The notes: generated by a model not told the origin, from the sequence alone. Positions 12,510-25,139 are shown, counted from the stretch's first letter. The stretch is 64,000 nt of DNA from Allantophomopsis cytisporea (GCA_024752435.1 CP103025.1:1612001-1676000); one strand, 5' to 3'. Made by a program: numbers and translations.

Positions 12510-13253
12510 GCAGATAGACGAGAATGAGGAACATGGTATTGGCTTTTGATGAACGGCGTTTGACTGGAGGCTTGATGATACTTGGATGGGTTTGTGAGCG
12601 CGTTTACGTGGTACCTTGCTTTGATGCATATATGAATCTCAATAGGATCAGATATTACATTTCTTCTCACACTGTGGCAGTACTTGTTAGCGACTAAAGC
12701 GATTTCGTAGCACAAAGCTTGTCTTGTTCGTTTGTACTACGATTGTAGTCGCAGCATAAAGATTTGATGACTTTGCTCTTGACTTATTAGTTGCTATACC
12801 AGCCAATTAAGAGAATGTCGGTAAGAGAAACGCTGAGGATGCGATTGAAAGGACCACCTGAGGAACCGGTCCATATGACTGGCTTCACTTGTAGACAGGT
12901 AGGTATAATAAAGTATCGAGAATTTGAGTACCAGTAGCTTCCCAAACCCATGACAATGTTTGAGCGTCGAAAAAGCAAAAGGCTTGACAAAATCAGGTTC
13001 ACTGGTGCTCCCGTTTTTTCAATCTATCTACCATACAGATTACCAGCATTTCTAGACAAGCTTCTTACATATGACTTATTACGATGCTTCAGTTAAGAGT
13101 CTTTCTCTCTTTATAGTCATAATCAAGGACCTACTTACCTTATACCTTACCAAGGATGTAGTATTACATTTCAGATTCTGCTTCAGATGACGTCTTCTGT
13201 GTCAGGGTTATCAGTTCACTCCTCTGCCTTCTCCGCATCTTGACTATCCCGAA
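12510..13253. other. intergenic, no gene seen
   Basis: This lies between the 3' end of DID2 and the 3' end of the broken Ecm33-like gene. Short open frames have no recognisable content. The minus-strand reading opposite DID2 exon 4 is a shadow frame. Confidence 0.5.
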
Positions 13254-14272
13254 TCAAAGTGCCCCAACAATCAATGCAGCACCCACGATGACTCTAACAA
13301 TAACGTCGGCCTTTGCGCCACCAGACAGATGGTTACTCGACCTTTTGTAGTGAACAGCAGAATCCTCATTTGAGTTAGCCGAAGAGGCAAACATTCGTAG
13401 GAGTCAGAGGAACTAGAGTCATTCTCAGACTCGAATATTCGATCAAAGGCAGTACAGTCGAATCCTGAATATGTGGGATTTATGAGAACAGACCCTCCAG
13501 TGTTTTTACGAGAAAGCGTGGGCAAATTGATGCTAATAATGTCAAATTGTGGCTCAAATATAATACAAGTAATGGATAGAAAGGTTATTTACCTTGTTGG
13601 CGATATGCAATGATTCTGTTATGAGAGATAGCATATTCAAGTCGATATTATTGAATCTTGGATCATCGATGATACGAATGTCTTTGATGGCTGACACTTG
13701 AATCCCATCAAATATCGATAGGGATGAATTCGAGATATGCCTGCTGGGAAAGCAACAGTCTCAAGTTTTGGCAAATCAGATAGCACAAACCCAGAAACAC
13801 TACCAAGCTTCGGGAAATTAACATCCGAAAATTTTTGCAGGTTACTCAAGGTAATATTACCCAGGACCTCGTTGAGCGATGGTGCTGAGATGGAACTTAA
13901 TGAAGTCGAATCAACGATATCGAGAAGGCCATAAATGTGAATCAGACCATCTAATGTGATGTTTATCGTTGAGTTTATGGAAGCAACAAGTCGTCCTGAA
14001 TAGGTCGAGCAGCTCGACATGAGCTGGTCGGCAGTTTCTTGTGAGTTGATATAGTATGTGTCAAGATATGTAGTGTCCAATTCGATGTCAACGCCGCTGG
14101 AAACGAATACCGATTTGCCACAGGTTCCAGCATGAGCTGAGACGAGAGAAAAGTCAGATATTCGAATAAAGATTATCATTGTCGTCGAGTGTATTGACTC
14201 ACCAATTTTGCTAAGCGCGATCATAGACAACAGAAGATCTGCAACAGAATTTCTGTTCATCGAGAGGAGCAT
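13254..14272 (-). pseudogene. Ecm33/Sps2-like GPI-anchored cell-wall protein, broken
   Basis: The reading starts at ATG 14272 with a short hydrophobic leader, a 66-base in-frame intron (donor GTGAGT), then a mature part beginning AHAGTCGKSVFVSSG. Repeated L-domain strands follow (LDGLIHIYGLLDIVDS, SLNEVLGNITLSNLQKF, LPKLETVAFPAGIS), typical of the receptor L-domain of Ecm33/Sps2 wall proteins. Near 13735 the frame shifts by one base, after which family-like sequence resumes (SSLSIFDGIQVSAI). A GTAAAT...TTAG intron then joins exons whose phases do not match. Near 13390 a third one-base shift is needed to reach a Ser-rich tail ending in a hydrophobic GPI-type signal (VGAALIVGAL) with stop TGA at 13256-13254. 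Each shift at 13735 and 13390 lies beside a T run, so sequencing error is an alternative to true decay. Confidence 0.7.
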
Positions 14273-14690
14273 TATATAGATTATTGGCTAATAAAGAAAT
14301 GTTCAAGGTGAGGTTTGAGAGCGTGCTGCGAAGAGAGACGCTGAGAGATAATCCATGAGGCGACGAGATGCTCTTGAACTGGGCTCATACAAGCTGCACA
14401 AGCTATGTACTTGCATTTGCAGATCTCTTCTGTCTTGGCTTCCCACAAGCAACTGCATTTTTTTTATTTTATCTCAGACCTTGAACAGTGCCGATTGTGC
14501 AAAATTTCTACCTCCGTTCGCAAAGGGTCAACCGAGGTGCAAAGCACAAGGGCGATATTCGAATGTTGGTCAATAAATACTGTCTTGTGGGTGTACTGTG
14601 CTCATGAAGGAGTCACAATAACAATAAACAGACCTGATTTACCATATCTATGTTAGGAATGGGACTAAACATTGCAGTAGTATGTAAAAG
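14273..14690. other. intergenic upstream of broken Ecm33-like gene
   Basis: This is the presumed former promoter of the minus-strand Ecm33-like gene. No other feature is recognised. Confidence 0.4.
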
Positions 14691-14774
14691 GAAATGTGCC
14701 AAGAAATCTGCCGCCTAGAACGCAGCTAAGATTAGGATCAATTAGCTTAATGCGAACCTTACCAACAAGCATAA

Positions 14775-15110
14775 TTCCTGTAACACTGTTCAAGCCGAGC
14801 CTGGAGATCCACCACCAACTGCAACCGAAGCCTTTTCACTCACTCAGAAAGCTTTTATGCATCTGGATCATTGTGGCTTTGAAGATGGCATGTTTGACCC
14901 TTCTTTTCCTGATTTACTCGGAGTATTACCTCCATTGTGGCAAGGCGGGTGGATATCAGAAAGCCTGTAAGACTACGCTAGGAATTGAAAGAATGGCATT
15001 GGATAGCTGTCGATGAATGGCAGAGTGTGCTTTGGAATACCACCGCAATTGTCGCAGTTGCCTGCGAATTCGTTGCCCACTACCGAGGTGTGTTCGAATT
15101 TGTGATGTGA
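14775..15110 (+). pseudogene. decayed coding fragment of unknown gene
   Basis: A protein-like frame runs through about 14775-14948 (for example AFMHLDHCGFEDGMFDPSFP and LLGVLPPLWQGGWISE) and is stopped at about 14949. A second coherent stretch in another phase (EWHWIAVDEWQSVLW then TTAIVAVACEFVAHYRGVF) runs to a TGA at about 15110. The two cannot be joined by an intron of normal size, as only about 25 bases separate them. I do not recognise the family. The pattern suggests an old gene broken by small indels, perhaps the 5' side of the same locus as the fragments at 16.3-17.6 kb. Confidence 0.35.
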
Positions 15111-15659
15111 AATGCGTTATTGGGTGAACTTTGGGTCGAGATCATACATGATACTCGCGTAGAATAGAGCAGAACTACGTAACTACACAAAATCATCACG
15201 GCACGCACGGGCGGTACGGGCGGGTTCGGCGGGTGGCAGAGTACTAACGTCGGAAATACCGTGCTAATGAGGACTAAGTATGGTCTTTCGGTACATTAGT
15301 AATTGAGGTTGAATTCTCAAGTAACCCGAAACTATGAAAACTGGAAACACAACCTCACCTCACTGTGAGCTCCACATAGCTAACATCAGTTGCTAAGGAA
15401 TTGATGTCAATGCCTTCTGTATCCTGAGATCAAGAGTGTATCAGCGGCTACATTTGTTGTTAAGTTACTGGGCTTTCACGTCGAAGAAGGGTTGATGAGT
15501 GGCATATTTTCAGTATGGTAGGTAGAATTGCGGATTTGAGCTTTATGGTATCCTAGCGCTGTGTCGGTAAGCAGAGAGTAAGAAATTCCATACTCTATCA
15601 TAACTATTCTTTTCTAAGACACTTTCTCAGCCCTCGAGCGATATGGGTCACGTTCGGTT

Positions 15660-15767
15660 GGCTCCGGACCCCAGACATATAGAGTTGCGAAACGTCTATT
15701 CAACTAAGAAATTGGCTTCGGACCCCAGGCATGATAAGTTACGATATGTCTGTTCAAATGAGAGGTT
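15660..15767. repeat. imperfect tandem repeat, two 54-base units
   Basis: Two adjacent units start at 15660 (GGCTCCGGACCCCAG...) and 15714 (GGCTTCGGACCCCAG...). The period is 54 bases and the units differ mostly by transitions. The period is a multiple of three, and in one frame both units begin WLRTP, the first unit having an in-frame TAG. It sits inside the decayed region, so it may be the remains of an 18-residue protein repeat. Confidence 0.65.
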
Positions 15768-16339
15768 TAGAGCCGCTAACCGCTTGATCTAGCGATGTCT
15801 TCAAGAGCCTCAACTATTTGACGAAGTTCTTTTGTCGGAAATATTGCCTGAATCCACCTACTAAGTGCTAAAGTTAATTATGAGATCATACTCTGATAGC
15901 AATGCCATTCGTAAACTGTGTTCGAATCCACTTCAACAATTGTGATTCGCCCGAGACTTCGGTGAAATATTTGTTTTCTGGGCAGCTAACCTGGGTGCGC
16001 TATCCTCTGTCTATTCAAGTTATTGAAGTATATCCTCTCAAAGATATATTTGAAGAGATTGATGATATGAAGATGTTTTCCTCGGCCTCTATAGCTACCT
16101 TGGGCCACTATGTGGGTCGGTACTTCTACCTTGAGTGAATGACTTGAGAAAGTTCAAGAGTGGGACAAAACACCTACAGTTCAAAGAAGCATCTATATGA
16201 TGCAGATGCCGATCTTCATCTTGGCGCGATAATTGGAATGTACGGCAAAGAGAGAGTTCTCACGAATCTCATGTTCATATTATTTAACAGCATTTGAATG
16301 CCCTAAACTTTGACTTTTCGTAACTAAAATATTCCTTTT

Positions 16340-17600
16340 CTTATAGAACTTGCCGCTCAAATCATCACCTACGCAAATGACTTAGAGTACAAAAAAGGTG
16401 ATGCTGATGCTTGTGCCACACTCTGTTCTCCAGACTGCATCTTTCCTACAAATTGCACCCATTACGTTGCTCTAGAGCTCTACTATGTTATGAAGTCCTT
16501 CGACCATTTGCATACCTCACTTGCTGAATGACAAACTTATCTTACAGAATCAACTGTCATCGTCACGCTTGATATCAGCACAATCGTCGAAAACTTCGGT
16601 ATATCGATCCTTAAACCACAGTATGATGCTGTAGATTCGGCATCTATCTTTGCCACCATTGAATCAGTCTCGGGTGTTGCCAGCTCATTTCTTGGTTTAC
16701 CTGGTGAGGACGTTGAGATTGCTGCTGGTATAGAAGGGATTGCTGGAGCAGTATCATCCCTGGTGGAAGGTGAAATCACCAGTGATACCCAGACCTTGAT
16801 GGTTTATGATCGGACGCCAATACACTCTTTCCCAGATATTTCAGGGAATTTTTAAAGTCTATCTTAAGGGGACCCTTGCGGCTGCAGAGGCCATCTTTGT
16901 TACTGGCGCCATGCAAGATTTTCCTGAATAGGTCTACTCCAATACACTAAAGAGACAAATCTTCAAGCTCGCTTCTTGTCTGGCGGAAGATACCTTGGTC
17001 TCCCCACTACCTAAGAGACCTGGGCAAGTAACGGCTGGGGGCTAGCTGTAAAGCATATGCTAATCGGCTATCTGCTCAAGTCAGCTAACGTCTATATCAT
17101 CATTTGCGCTCATGATGAGTACAACTGTCAATTCGCGGGATCTGTTTGGCAGTACAATACTTGCTATAGCTTAGAAATGCCAGCTTCAGGAGCTGGGCCT
17201 CTCGCGGTTATCAGAGACATCAGCACTTTCACAAAGTCGCTGCCAACCTAAGTCATCGAACCCGTAATCAATAGTACAGGCAACGATGGAGGATATGGTA
17301 TGAACATCGCTGATGTTGTCAATAACGCGGCTGCATGCCAGAATTCCTTCGGAACATATGATGATGTTTCTGATTCTACGCAAAATCCAGAGTAACTTAA
17401 TCCTTACCCTACCTGCATATTCACTATTCCAGTCGTTGATTTCGAGCCTTGGATTGACAGCGACGAAGGATGGGAATACTCGCCTTGCAGATACGTCAAG
17501 AGTAACCCCGACAATGACGACTCTGGTTCAGTCACAACGTATCTTCCAGATAATCTTGCTGCGAAATTCACAAATTGTTTTTCTTTTACATTGTAAGATT
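16340..17600 (+). pseudogene. decayed multi-exon gene for a secreted-type Cys-containing protein
   Basis: Several coherent frames follow one another in different phases: a Cys-rich piece after a TTATAG acceptor at about 16347 (GDADACATLCSPDCIFPTNC), a long piece at 16547-16853 (SASIFATIESVSGVASSFLG and EDVEIAAGIEGIAGAVSSLV), then GIFKVYLKGTLAAAEAIFVT to a stop at about 16930, then 17057-17251 (ANVYIIICAHDEYNCQFAGS), then about 17254-17396 (NDGGYGMNIADVVNNAACQ). Stops and frame changes separate them. Some of the breaks could be introns, but not all have usable GT/AG pairs. The arrangement loosely recalls the C-terminal part of large secreted fungal chitinase-type proteins; this is from memory of motif style only and is not secure. 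Confidence 0.4.
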
Positions 17601-20600
17601 TATGTATACATTTCATCAATCAAGAATTAGCTAGAACTAAAAGAAGGGGAAGTTACTTGAATTACCCTTGAACCTGTGATCATGGATACGCAGTTGTGAT
17701 GCAAAAGTATAAATCAATTTGCCGAAACCCACCAAGACTCCCACTTTTCTCAGAAAGTAGTATCTTAAATCTTGATAAGCTTCTTATGAAACCTTCTATC
17801 CGTTGAGCCTTTCTTACTTCATATATCTTACAATGCACCTAGATATTTATGGAAGATAATCGTCTTTGTAGCTTATGGCAAATAAGTGGATGCTTTGACC
17901 AGACATCATGCCCTCTCAAGTCCATTTGTTGCAAGAATTCCTCATCGGCTCGAATGTCTCCTAGTTGTACAGACTCGTCGTCAGATAACCTATTTTCATG
18001 ATCCACTTGCATCTCACTCATCTCCGTAAGTTACATCGGATCCCTGTTATCAAGAGGGCAACAGCTCCTTAAACATTGGAACCTTTTGTTGAAAGGTGGT
18101 TGGACTCAGGCGAGTCCTCAAGTACAACAAGAAATCCGAAACAATAGGATTGAGTTGCAGCCTCATCTACAGATGAATATCCATCACCTTCGCATACGTC
18201 ATCGCTGGCTTGACTCTCTGCTTATGATCGCCTTGGTGCTTGTAGCTGTAGTCAATTACCCATGTAGCTCTTTGCTCGCCATAACACGATTTGTGTTGTC
18301 TTTGAAAGCTGCATTTGGTTTCGTTCAATACCTCAAGGTCTCTTCGGTTGATCATCAAGTCCACTCCTAGAACCAGCATCACATTTACTATTCATTTTTC
18401 GATGCCCCTGGTTAGTCGGTCCCCTAGAAAGTGCAAGTAGGTCCTTGATCCAGAGAGTGATGAAAAAGGGAAAGTACATATGAGATGTAGACAACGGAAA
18501 CCAGAAAGCATGAATTCAAGTGCAAATTTAGAATTTTGGATACGCCTCTTTTGTTTAGTCTGCATGGATAGAGGGGCGAAATAAAGAAATATGAGAATCT
18601 CATCTTATCTTTCTCTTGACCGTCCTTTTCTTTGCTCTTTTTGCATTTCTTTACCATCATGATTTTCAACAAAGAAAGAAACGAATGAAACGCACTTGTC
18701 TTTTCTGAAGACCAGTAAACAAAAAATGACCTTTTTTTTTTTGTAAAACGACTTGCCTCTTAGCCCACTCTTCTTCAACGTAGAGCAGATCTTCTCACAA
18801 GTCCCTCAGTGTAATCAAAGCGGACTGCAGCAGAGGACATATAGTCGAGACTATCATGGTTTTTGATCAATCATGGATAGATGGGGAATTGCACCAACTT
18901 TTGTTCAATTTCTGACATCAAGCAGACGAGAAGCAAAGGTAACGAAAACAAAACACTCACCAAAGACAATGAGAGCGCAAAGCCAGCAAGGAAACACTTA
19001 CCAGAATCAAATACTCACTCACCCTCATAGGTATTCAACCCATCCCAAAACCCAGCATCAACTTCCTCATCCTCGTCCTCTTCCACCGCCACTCCAAACC
19101 CAATCCCATTCCCCCAGTCCAAACCTCACCCCATCAACCCCACACTCACACCGATCACAATCCCTCCCCTCACCCAAAGCATAAACCACAACGAAACCCT
19201 CCACCGCTCCCACCCTCACATCCTCCTCACCCACGAACCCACGATCCCACAACCCCAACCCCAATCCCAGCAATCACGTGACACGCCCAAACCCCCCGAC
19301 CGCAAACAGCCCATTCCGCACCCCCCCACCATCCAAGCGTTCCAGAAAAGAGGTCTCGTCGCGGCATGTCGAGCACGGTGGAGCCGGTTTCAGCATCTGA
19401 AGAAGAGGGTCCGGCGATCGCTTGGGCGGGCGCTGCAGGCTTTTGCGCTTCCGCTTCGCTTGGGATTGGGATGCGGCCTGGCAAGGGGAAGTACGCTACA
19501 TACATACATACATACGTAGGTGAAGGTGTGGTGTGGCGAAGATGGGCTGCTGGGCTGGAATGGAATGGGGAGTTTTGGACTGGGTGCATTCTTGGCGGGG
19601 ATGGATTCGAGGCTCCCTTTGCCTCTGGCATGGAGGTTGTAGATATGTATTTGCGGGATTGGGGACTGGGGACTGGGATTGGGTTTGGGATTGCGATTTT
19701 GAGGATGTCGATGTAAGGGAAGGTGAATATCTATTTCTATCAGATTTCTAAAAGAAATCTTTTTCTTGTGTCTCTTGTTTTGTGATTGATTGTACAGTGA
19801 GGATTGATACTCGGATAAATTGGTTTTGTGCTGGATTGGAGTTGGAATTGGGTTGGCGACAAAGGGGAAGAGCGAGGTAAGTAAGGATCGAACTCATAAA
19901 ATCAATTACACTTTCCATGAATCGAATTGATATCAACGTCGTCCTCTGATACCTCACTGCATCCATGCAGCCATTAATGCACCTCACTCACCACTCTACC
20001 CCGAAGATAAGAATAACCACTTCGTACGCAGTACGCAGTACGCAGTTACAGAGCTTCGTAGTGGGGTACGCAAGTATTCAAAGCCTCGCACTCACTGGCG
20101 CATCACCTGGTCCCAGCGCGCAGTACAGCACGTCCACAGCACATACATAAGTCCAGTCCGTTTCGTTTCTAGACGGTTGCGACACCCCTCAGTGTCTTAT
20201 TTCCCCTATTCATGTGCACAGCGTATCGACGCACCTAACCCACCAGCACATGCGCACATCTTCCCGGTCACGAAGTGCTGCGGTATCATGATTCGATACG
20301 CGTGTTCAAGGCGATGGAGTCGCATAACACACAGACGTAGACCCGGACGCAGGCGTGGAACTGATGGATTGACCGTTCAATGCAGATGGGTGGTACGGTG
20401 AGCTCAGCTGCGCTGTGGTGGGTTGATACACCGCTGTTGGTGAGAACGCTGTTTGCAGAGTGAGAGTCGTATGGTATGCTCGAGCATGGTGAACAATGGA
20501 CATGTGGGTGATGACCTATTATTTCACGTCTTGATGCGGAGTGGAGGAGTGTAACGGCAGCACATGGAGATGGATAGGATCAAGCTGTTTGCAGACCGGA

Positions 20601-20726
20601 TGAGGTTACTAATGTTATTGAGATGGTTAGAAAATCCATTGTGCAGCCTACCGGGATATGGCGTATTGGGTAACTCTTCTAGTCGTTATTGATAGCAGGT
20701 TTGGGAACCCCAGAGGGAAATCTCAA

Positions 20727-20751
20727 ATGAATCAATGAATCAATGAATCAT
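20727..20751. repeat. short tandem repeat AATGAATC
   Basis: About three copies of an 8-base unit (AATGAATC) lie in otherwise unremarkable intergenic sequence. Confidence 0.8.
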
Positions 20752-22497
20752 AGTGTTTTATGCCAAAGCTGATGATGTCTAATCTAAGGATTATTGAAGT
20801 CACCCAGTCCACGATATTAGCCCATCTTGTTCCTTCTAAGAAGAAGCTATGACCGAACTGTGGGGGAGCGAGTGACACTCCGAACAAGGGGAGCTCCCTT
20901 GGTTGTAGCATCTTGAAGTCCTCAACGTTGAAGCTGCCTTCTATGCATCTCTATCAAACATCAAATACCAAACAAAGATGCTTAGCAGGCTTCGTATCTA
21001 AATCCGTACACCGAAGGCCGAAGGAAAAACCTACATTGACAGATGCACTCCTCTAGATACTCACCCCGTAGATCCGACACGACCGGCACATCAAGCCATT
21101 GATCTTAGAATTCTCCAGCACGTTTTCCAAAATCTTACATGCTCTCACCCTCAGCTCCTCATTCTGCCCACCACTCACATTGTGCCATACCAGAATAGAC
21201 GCTTCATGCCGTCCTCCGACCTCACCTCAGAAGCCGGACACTCGCTAGAATACTCGTACCCTCCATTCAGCCTCTGCTTTGACTCAGCGCTAAGGCATCT
21301 AGGTACCGTCCCTCGCACCTCGCTCCCTCTTACTTGCGCAGTACTTGTACAAGTACAGCGGCACACAGAGGCAGGTTCCGCTTCGGAGCCAGGGACTGAG
21401 GCTGGGCCTGTGCATATGCATACCAAGTGCGAGGAGCTACGGCGTACATATGAAGTGTTGTGCGAATCTGCATTGTGGTGGAACTTGTCTGTGGGGTGTA
21501 TCATCAACGAGAGGGTTGGTTCAATTGGGTGCGGTGGCGAGAAGTAAGGTATGGTGGTACGTAGGGTTGGAATACGAATGCTCGTGTCGTGCTGCGCGGT
21601 AAGATGTGAGAGTCTGAATAAGAGTGAGTGATTGAGTTGAGTCGAGTCGGGTCTTGGGGACGAGGCCGAGACGCGGCGAGGCTCGGCGCGTGAGATTGGC
21701 TGGCGTGCTGGAGGCAGCTGGAATTGCGATTTGACCTTGTCAATATCCACACACGAGCGTTCGAGTCGTCGAGCAATAAGATGTGAATAGTCCGCAGCTT
21801 CAAGATAGAGCTGGTGTTCACCGTTACGCCGTGCAGTCGTCAGTGAAATGCGGTATCACTATCTCTCATGCATGAATAGCATCACTTCACGAACGGTGAA
21901 TAGCAAAATGTACATACATAGTGCGGTGTACCTGACTACGGTGTGCACATCACTCCATAAAATGGCCTCCCCTCCCCACCTTGCTTTGCCCAAGTCAAGG
22001 GATCTTGATGGGATATGGAGAAGAAGGTAGGAAGAATGTCTTAATTTACGACGAACGGGTCCTTCTGGAACTTTCCTCATCGAGATGCGCATCGTGCTTT
22101 TTTCGTTCAGGAGAGAGTTTGACGGGGTTGCCGGGATCCTTGTAGATTGTGAAGAATGAGCTTGATTGAGCTGCTGGGGGGGGGGGTTTATGTTTGAGAT
22201 TGAGGAACGTCGTGCGACGCGACAATACTTACTGTATGAAGCTGGGATTTGAATTGTCACTGAGGGGAAGTGAGGCGAAAGTCAATTGGGGATTTCTGGA
22301 GATTTTTGTTTCCAAATTGTGTTTCGTGATTTGCTTCGAGGCATTTAGATGGTCGTGCGTATTCGATGCGGTGCGTATGTGGGAATGACGAATTCGCGTC
22401 TGAGTCTCGTCTCGTCTCGTCTGAGGGAGGAATGAGGAATGAGGATGAGATGAGGTTCAATTGTGGAGGTTGAAGTGCGCAAGTTCCACTTTTTGGT

Positions 22498-22570
22498 TGT
22501 TCCTGTTCCTGTTCCTGTTCACATTCCAGTTCTTGTTCTTGTTCTTGTTCTCGTTCTTGTTCTTGGTTCT
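22498..22570. repeat. six-base repeat tract, GTTCCT/GTTCTT type
   Basis: A tract of GTTCCT units passes into GTTCTT units with a few interruptions. The opposite strand reads as Glu/Gln-rich, which explains a spurious open frame there. Confidence 0.85.
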
Positions 22571-22910
22571 TAGTTGCGCGGGGCATTGGAAGTGCCTCCG
22601 GCTTAATCTGTCTGTTACTCGACTGACCATACGACTTTGGTGGGGTCTGGGCTGTGCGGGAGTAGTAGCTTAGGCAGATGAGGCGGCCTTGGAGAATCGA
22701 AAGAGAGTGATTTCGAATATGGCATCTCTATTTTCCCTTTCTTTTCCAGAAGCCGGCGCCTTTAATTGTTTGTGTGTAGAGTAGAGTGGTTGGATAGTAA
22801 GGGTCTCGGAAAATCATCTGCTGAGGATGCTTGTATTATTGTAGACGGATAAAGTAGGTAGAGTCGTATTATTTGATGAATGGATGAATGTAGGTAGTAT
22901 GAAGGATGGT

Positions 22911-22986
22911 CCATCCATACACATCCATCCATCCATACACATCTATACACATCTATCCATACCCATCCATACCCATACATACACAA
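22911..22986. repeat. CATC/CATA tetranucleotide-type repeat tract
   Basis: A mosaic of CCAT, CATA and CACAT units extends over about 75 bases. Confidence 0.8.
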
Positions 22987-23260
22987 TCCGTATCTATGGG
23001 CTTCATTCAAGATGAAGAAGATAGATGATGGACGATGGTCATACTGTACATAGGTAAGGTACATCCCATCCATCCTTTACATGCATGCCCCCATACATAA
23101 TTACGGGCTCATCAAGTCAATATTGGATAATATTCATTACCCTTCTCGGATATCTTGCCACCGCAGTCATCATTATTATTGTTGTTACTGCTCCATAAAT
23201 CCGAAGTATTGTCAGCCTGCATTTATCTATACGTTCATTTACGGCGCAGTGTGCTTCATT

Positions 23261-23347
23261 GAGGCAAGGTAAGGCAAAGCAAGACAAAGCAAGGCAAAGC
23301 AAGGCAAGGCAAGGCAAGGCAAGGCAAGGTAAGGTAAGGTAAGGTAA
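23261..23347. repeat. AAGGC pentanucleotide repeat
   Basis: About 17 units of a five-base repeat. The unit changes from AAGGC/AAAGC on the left to AAGGT on the right, suggesting expansion followed by a base change that then spread. Confidence 0.85.
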
Positions 23348-23512
23348 TATCTACCTCCTCCTCCTCCACGCCTTTCACCATTACCGCCACCAAATCAGCG
23401 TCTCAAGTAAGCTATGTGCCTATGCAGTATATACATATACACATCTCTATCTACTGTACCGAAGGGGCATAGGGGCGTAGGGGGCCAGAATATTTCTTCA
23501 GCCATCACTTTA

Positions 23513-23537
23513 ACCACCACCACCACCACCACCACCA
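23513..23537. repeat. CAC trinucleotide repeat
   Basis: Eight or so CAC units. Not part of any supported gene. Confidence 0.85.
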
Positions 23538-23610
23538 AGTACAAAAACGCCGTAGGCAGTAATTGAGCCACGCAGAGCCATGCAGAGCCACACGACGCCC
23601 ATACACCCAC

Positions 23611-23611
23611 C

Positions 23612-23672
<61 letters not shown>
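23611..23672. repeat. ACACAT hexanucleotide repeat
   Basis: About ten near-perfect ACACAT units. All frames through it are open, which produces long but meaningless open frames on both strands. Confidence 0.9.
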
Positions 23673-23673
<1 letters not shown>

Positions 23674-24208
23674 CCGCACGCGCACAGTGGCACGAGTGGC
23701 ACGCTATTATTGAGAGCACGGAGGAATTCCAATCAATTCAACTCAACTCAATTCAATTCCAATCAATTCGAAATGTCACCACACATTTGCCTCCGCTTGA
23801 GGAACAACAGCCGCGTATCTTGTTTTGTTTGATTCTCTTTCTTCTATTGCGTATATGTTCCGGAATAATATGCACCCCAATTTTACTGTCCTTTGCCTAT
23901 TGTGATTGGCTTCTTCATAGCCTATTTATTCATTTGGGGATGGATGGATGGACTATTTTGGTATCTCAACAATACCTGCCTGCCTACCTTTCCTATGAAG
24001 CACAAGCACACGCGTACACTCTCCTCACCCACACATCTCTCTCATACCTACAGTACCTTCATACAGTAGTACATACACACACACACACCACACTTGAAAT
24101 GCACTTATTCATACTGTCTCTCCTTATTCATCCAGACTCAGCCTTTAATGCTTGCTTCGTCTTGGTCGTCGTCGTTGTCGTTGTCGTATTTATCTTCCTT
24201 ACTTGTAT

Positions 24209-24242
24209 TGAATGAATGAATGAATGAATGAATGAATGAATG
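24209..24242. repeat. TGAA tetranucleotide repeat
   Basis: Eight TGAA units in a row. Confidence 0.9.
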
Positions 24243-24397
24243 CGTACATACAATTTCCAACCCTTTCTCCCCCATGTCTATGTATGATATTCCTCCGATT
24301 ACCAAGTACATAGTCACCCTTTCAGCCCTATCTTACTGTGCTGCCATAATGGTCTTGCTACTGCCTATTCTGTCATCCTCATGCGCATTCCAAGCGT

Positions 24398-24451
24398 TCA
24401 TCGTCATCGTCTTCGTCTTCGTCTGCGTCTGCGTCTGCATCTTCATCATCT
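24398..24451. repeat. CGTCTT/CGTCTG hexanucleotide repeat
   Basis: Degenerate units CGTCAT, CGTCTT, CGTCTG and CATCTT repeat about nine times. Confidence 0.75.
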
Positions 24452-24820
24452 CCTCTCGCACCCAACACGGCAATGATAATTCACCATGAACTCCCGCCTC
24501 TCGCCCACCATAAAGATCCCTGTCGCCTCCCTAAATTTGGTACGACCAGCCGGGTCGCTTGCACCCCTGCATGCGCCCTAGCCTCCCCCAAGCTTCACGC
24601 TAGCAGGCTCCTGGCTTTCGTAGAACCCCCAAGGGGGCAGCTGAGTTTAGCCTACCGTGCCCAGTTGAACGACGGATACAGGCCAATAAATCTATGTGGA
24701 TGCCTGATTTAGGCACACATTCTTTCTGGGAGGGAAACCGTGTTCACTTCATAAAGGGCCAGTCATCCAGCTTCATACTCCCCCTCATCAACTCACTACT
24801 ACTCTCTCCTAGAGAAATCA

Positions 24821-24853
24821 AGCAGAAGCAGAAGCAGAAGCAGAAGCAGAAGA
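24821..24853. repeat. AGCAGA hexanucleotide repeat
   Basis: Five or so AGCAGA units, probably within the 5' leader of hacA. Confidence 0.85.
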
Positions 24854-25135
24854 AGGAAAACGAAGAGGACACCGTATCGACATCGTCCCCTCCTCGCCTC
24901 CTCGTCCTCTCATTGGCTCACAGTCACAAGACTCCGCCTTCACCTTTACCTCTTTCATTCATTCATTCATTGTTGCCTTCACATGAGTCACCATGTACCT
25001 GTCATCAGCTCCTTCATACTGAGGCATCTAATCTCCATCGCCCATATCATAACTCGTTCATAACCCCATTGCTTGTGCATCCCATCCACAAGTAAGTCGA
25101 GTTTGGTTGTTCATCACTACGCCCAACAGATCAAC

Positions 25136-25139
25136 ACAC

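Noticed and set aside
19227..19716. Overlapping long open frames on both strands near 19.2-19.7 kb
   Set aside because: Skewed, G/C-strand-biased composition keeps both strands open; no domain or splice structure supports either.
21175..21821. 191-codon minus-strand frame and overlapping frames
   Set aside because: Low-complexity Ser/Thr/Pro-rich translation with no domain; open on both strands.
23580..24215. 211-codon open frame through the ACACAT repeat
   Set aside because: The length is produced by the repeat, which has no stops in any frame; the remainder is hydrophobic low-complexity sequence with no homologous feel.
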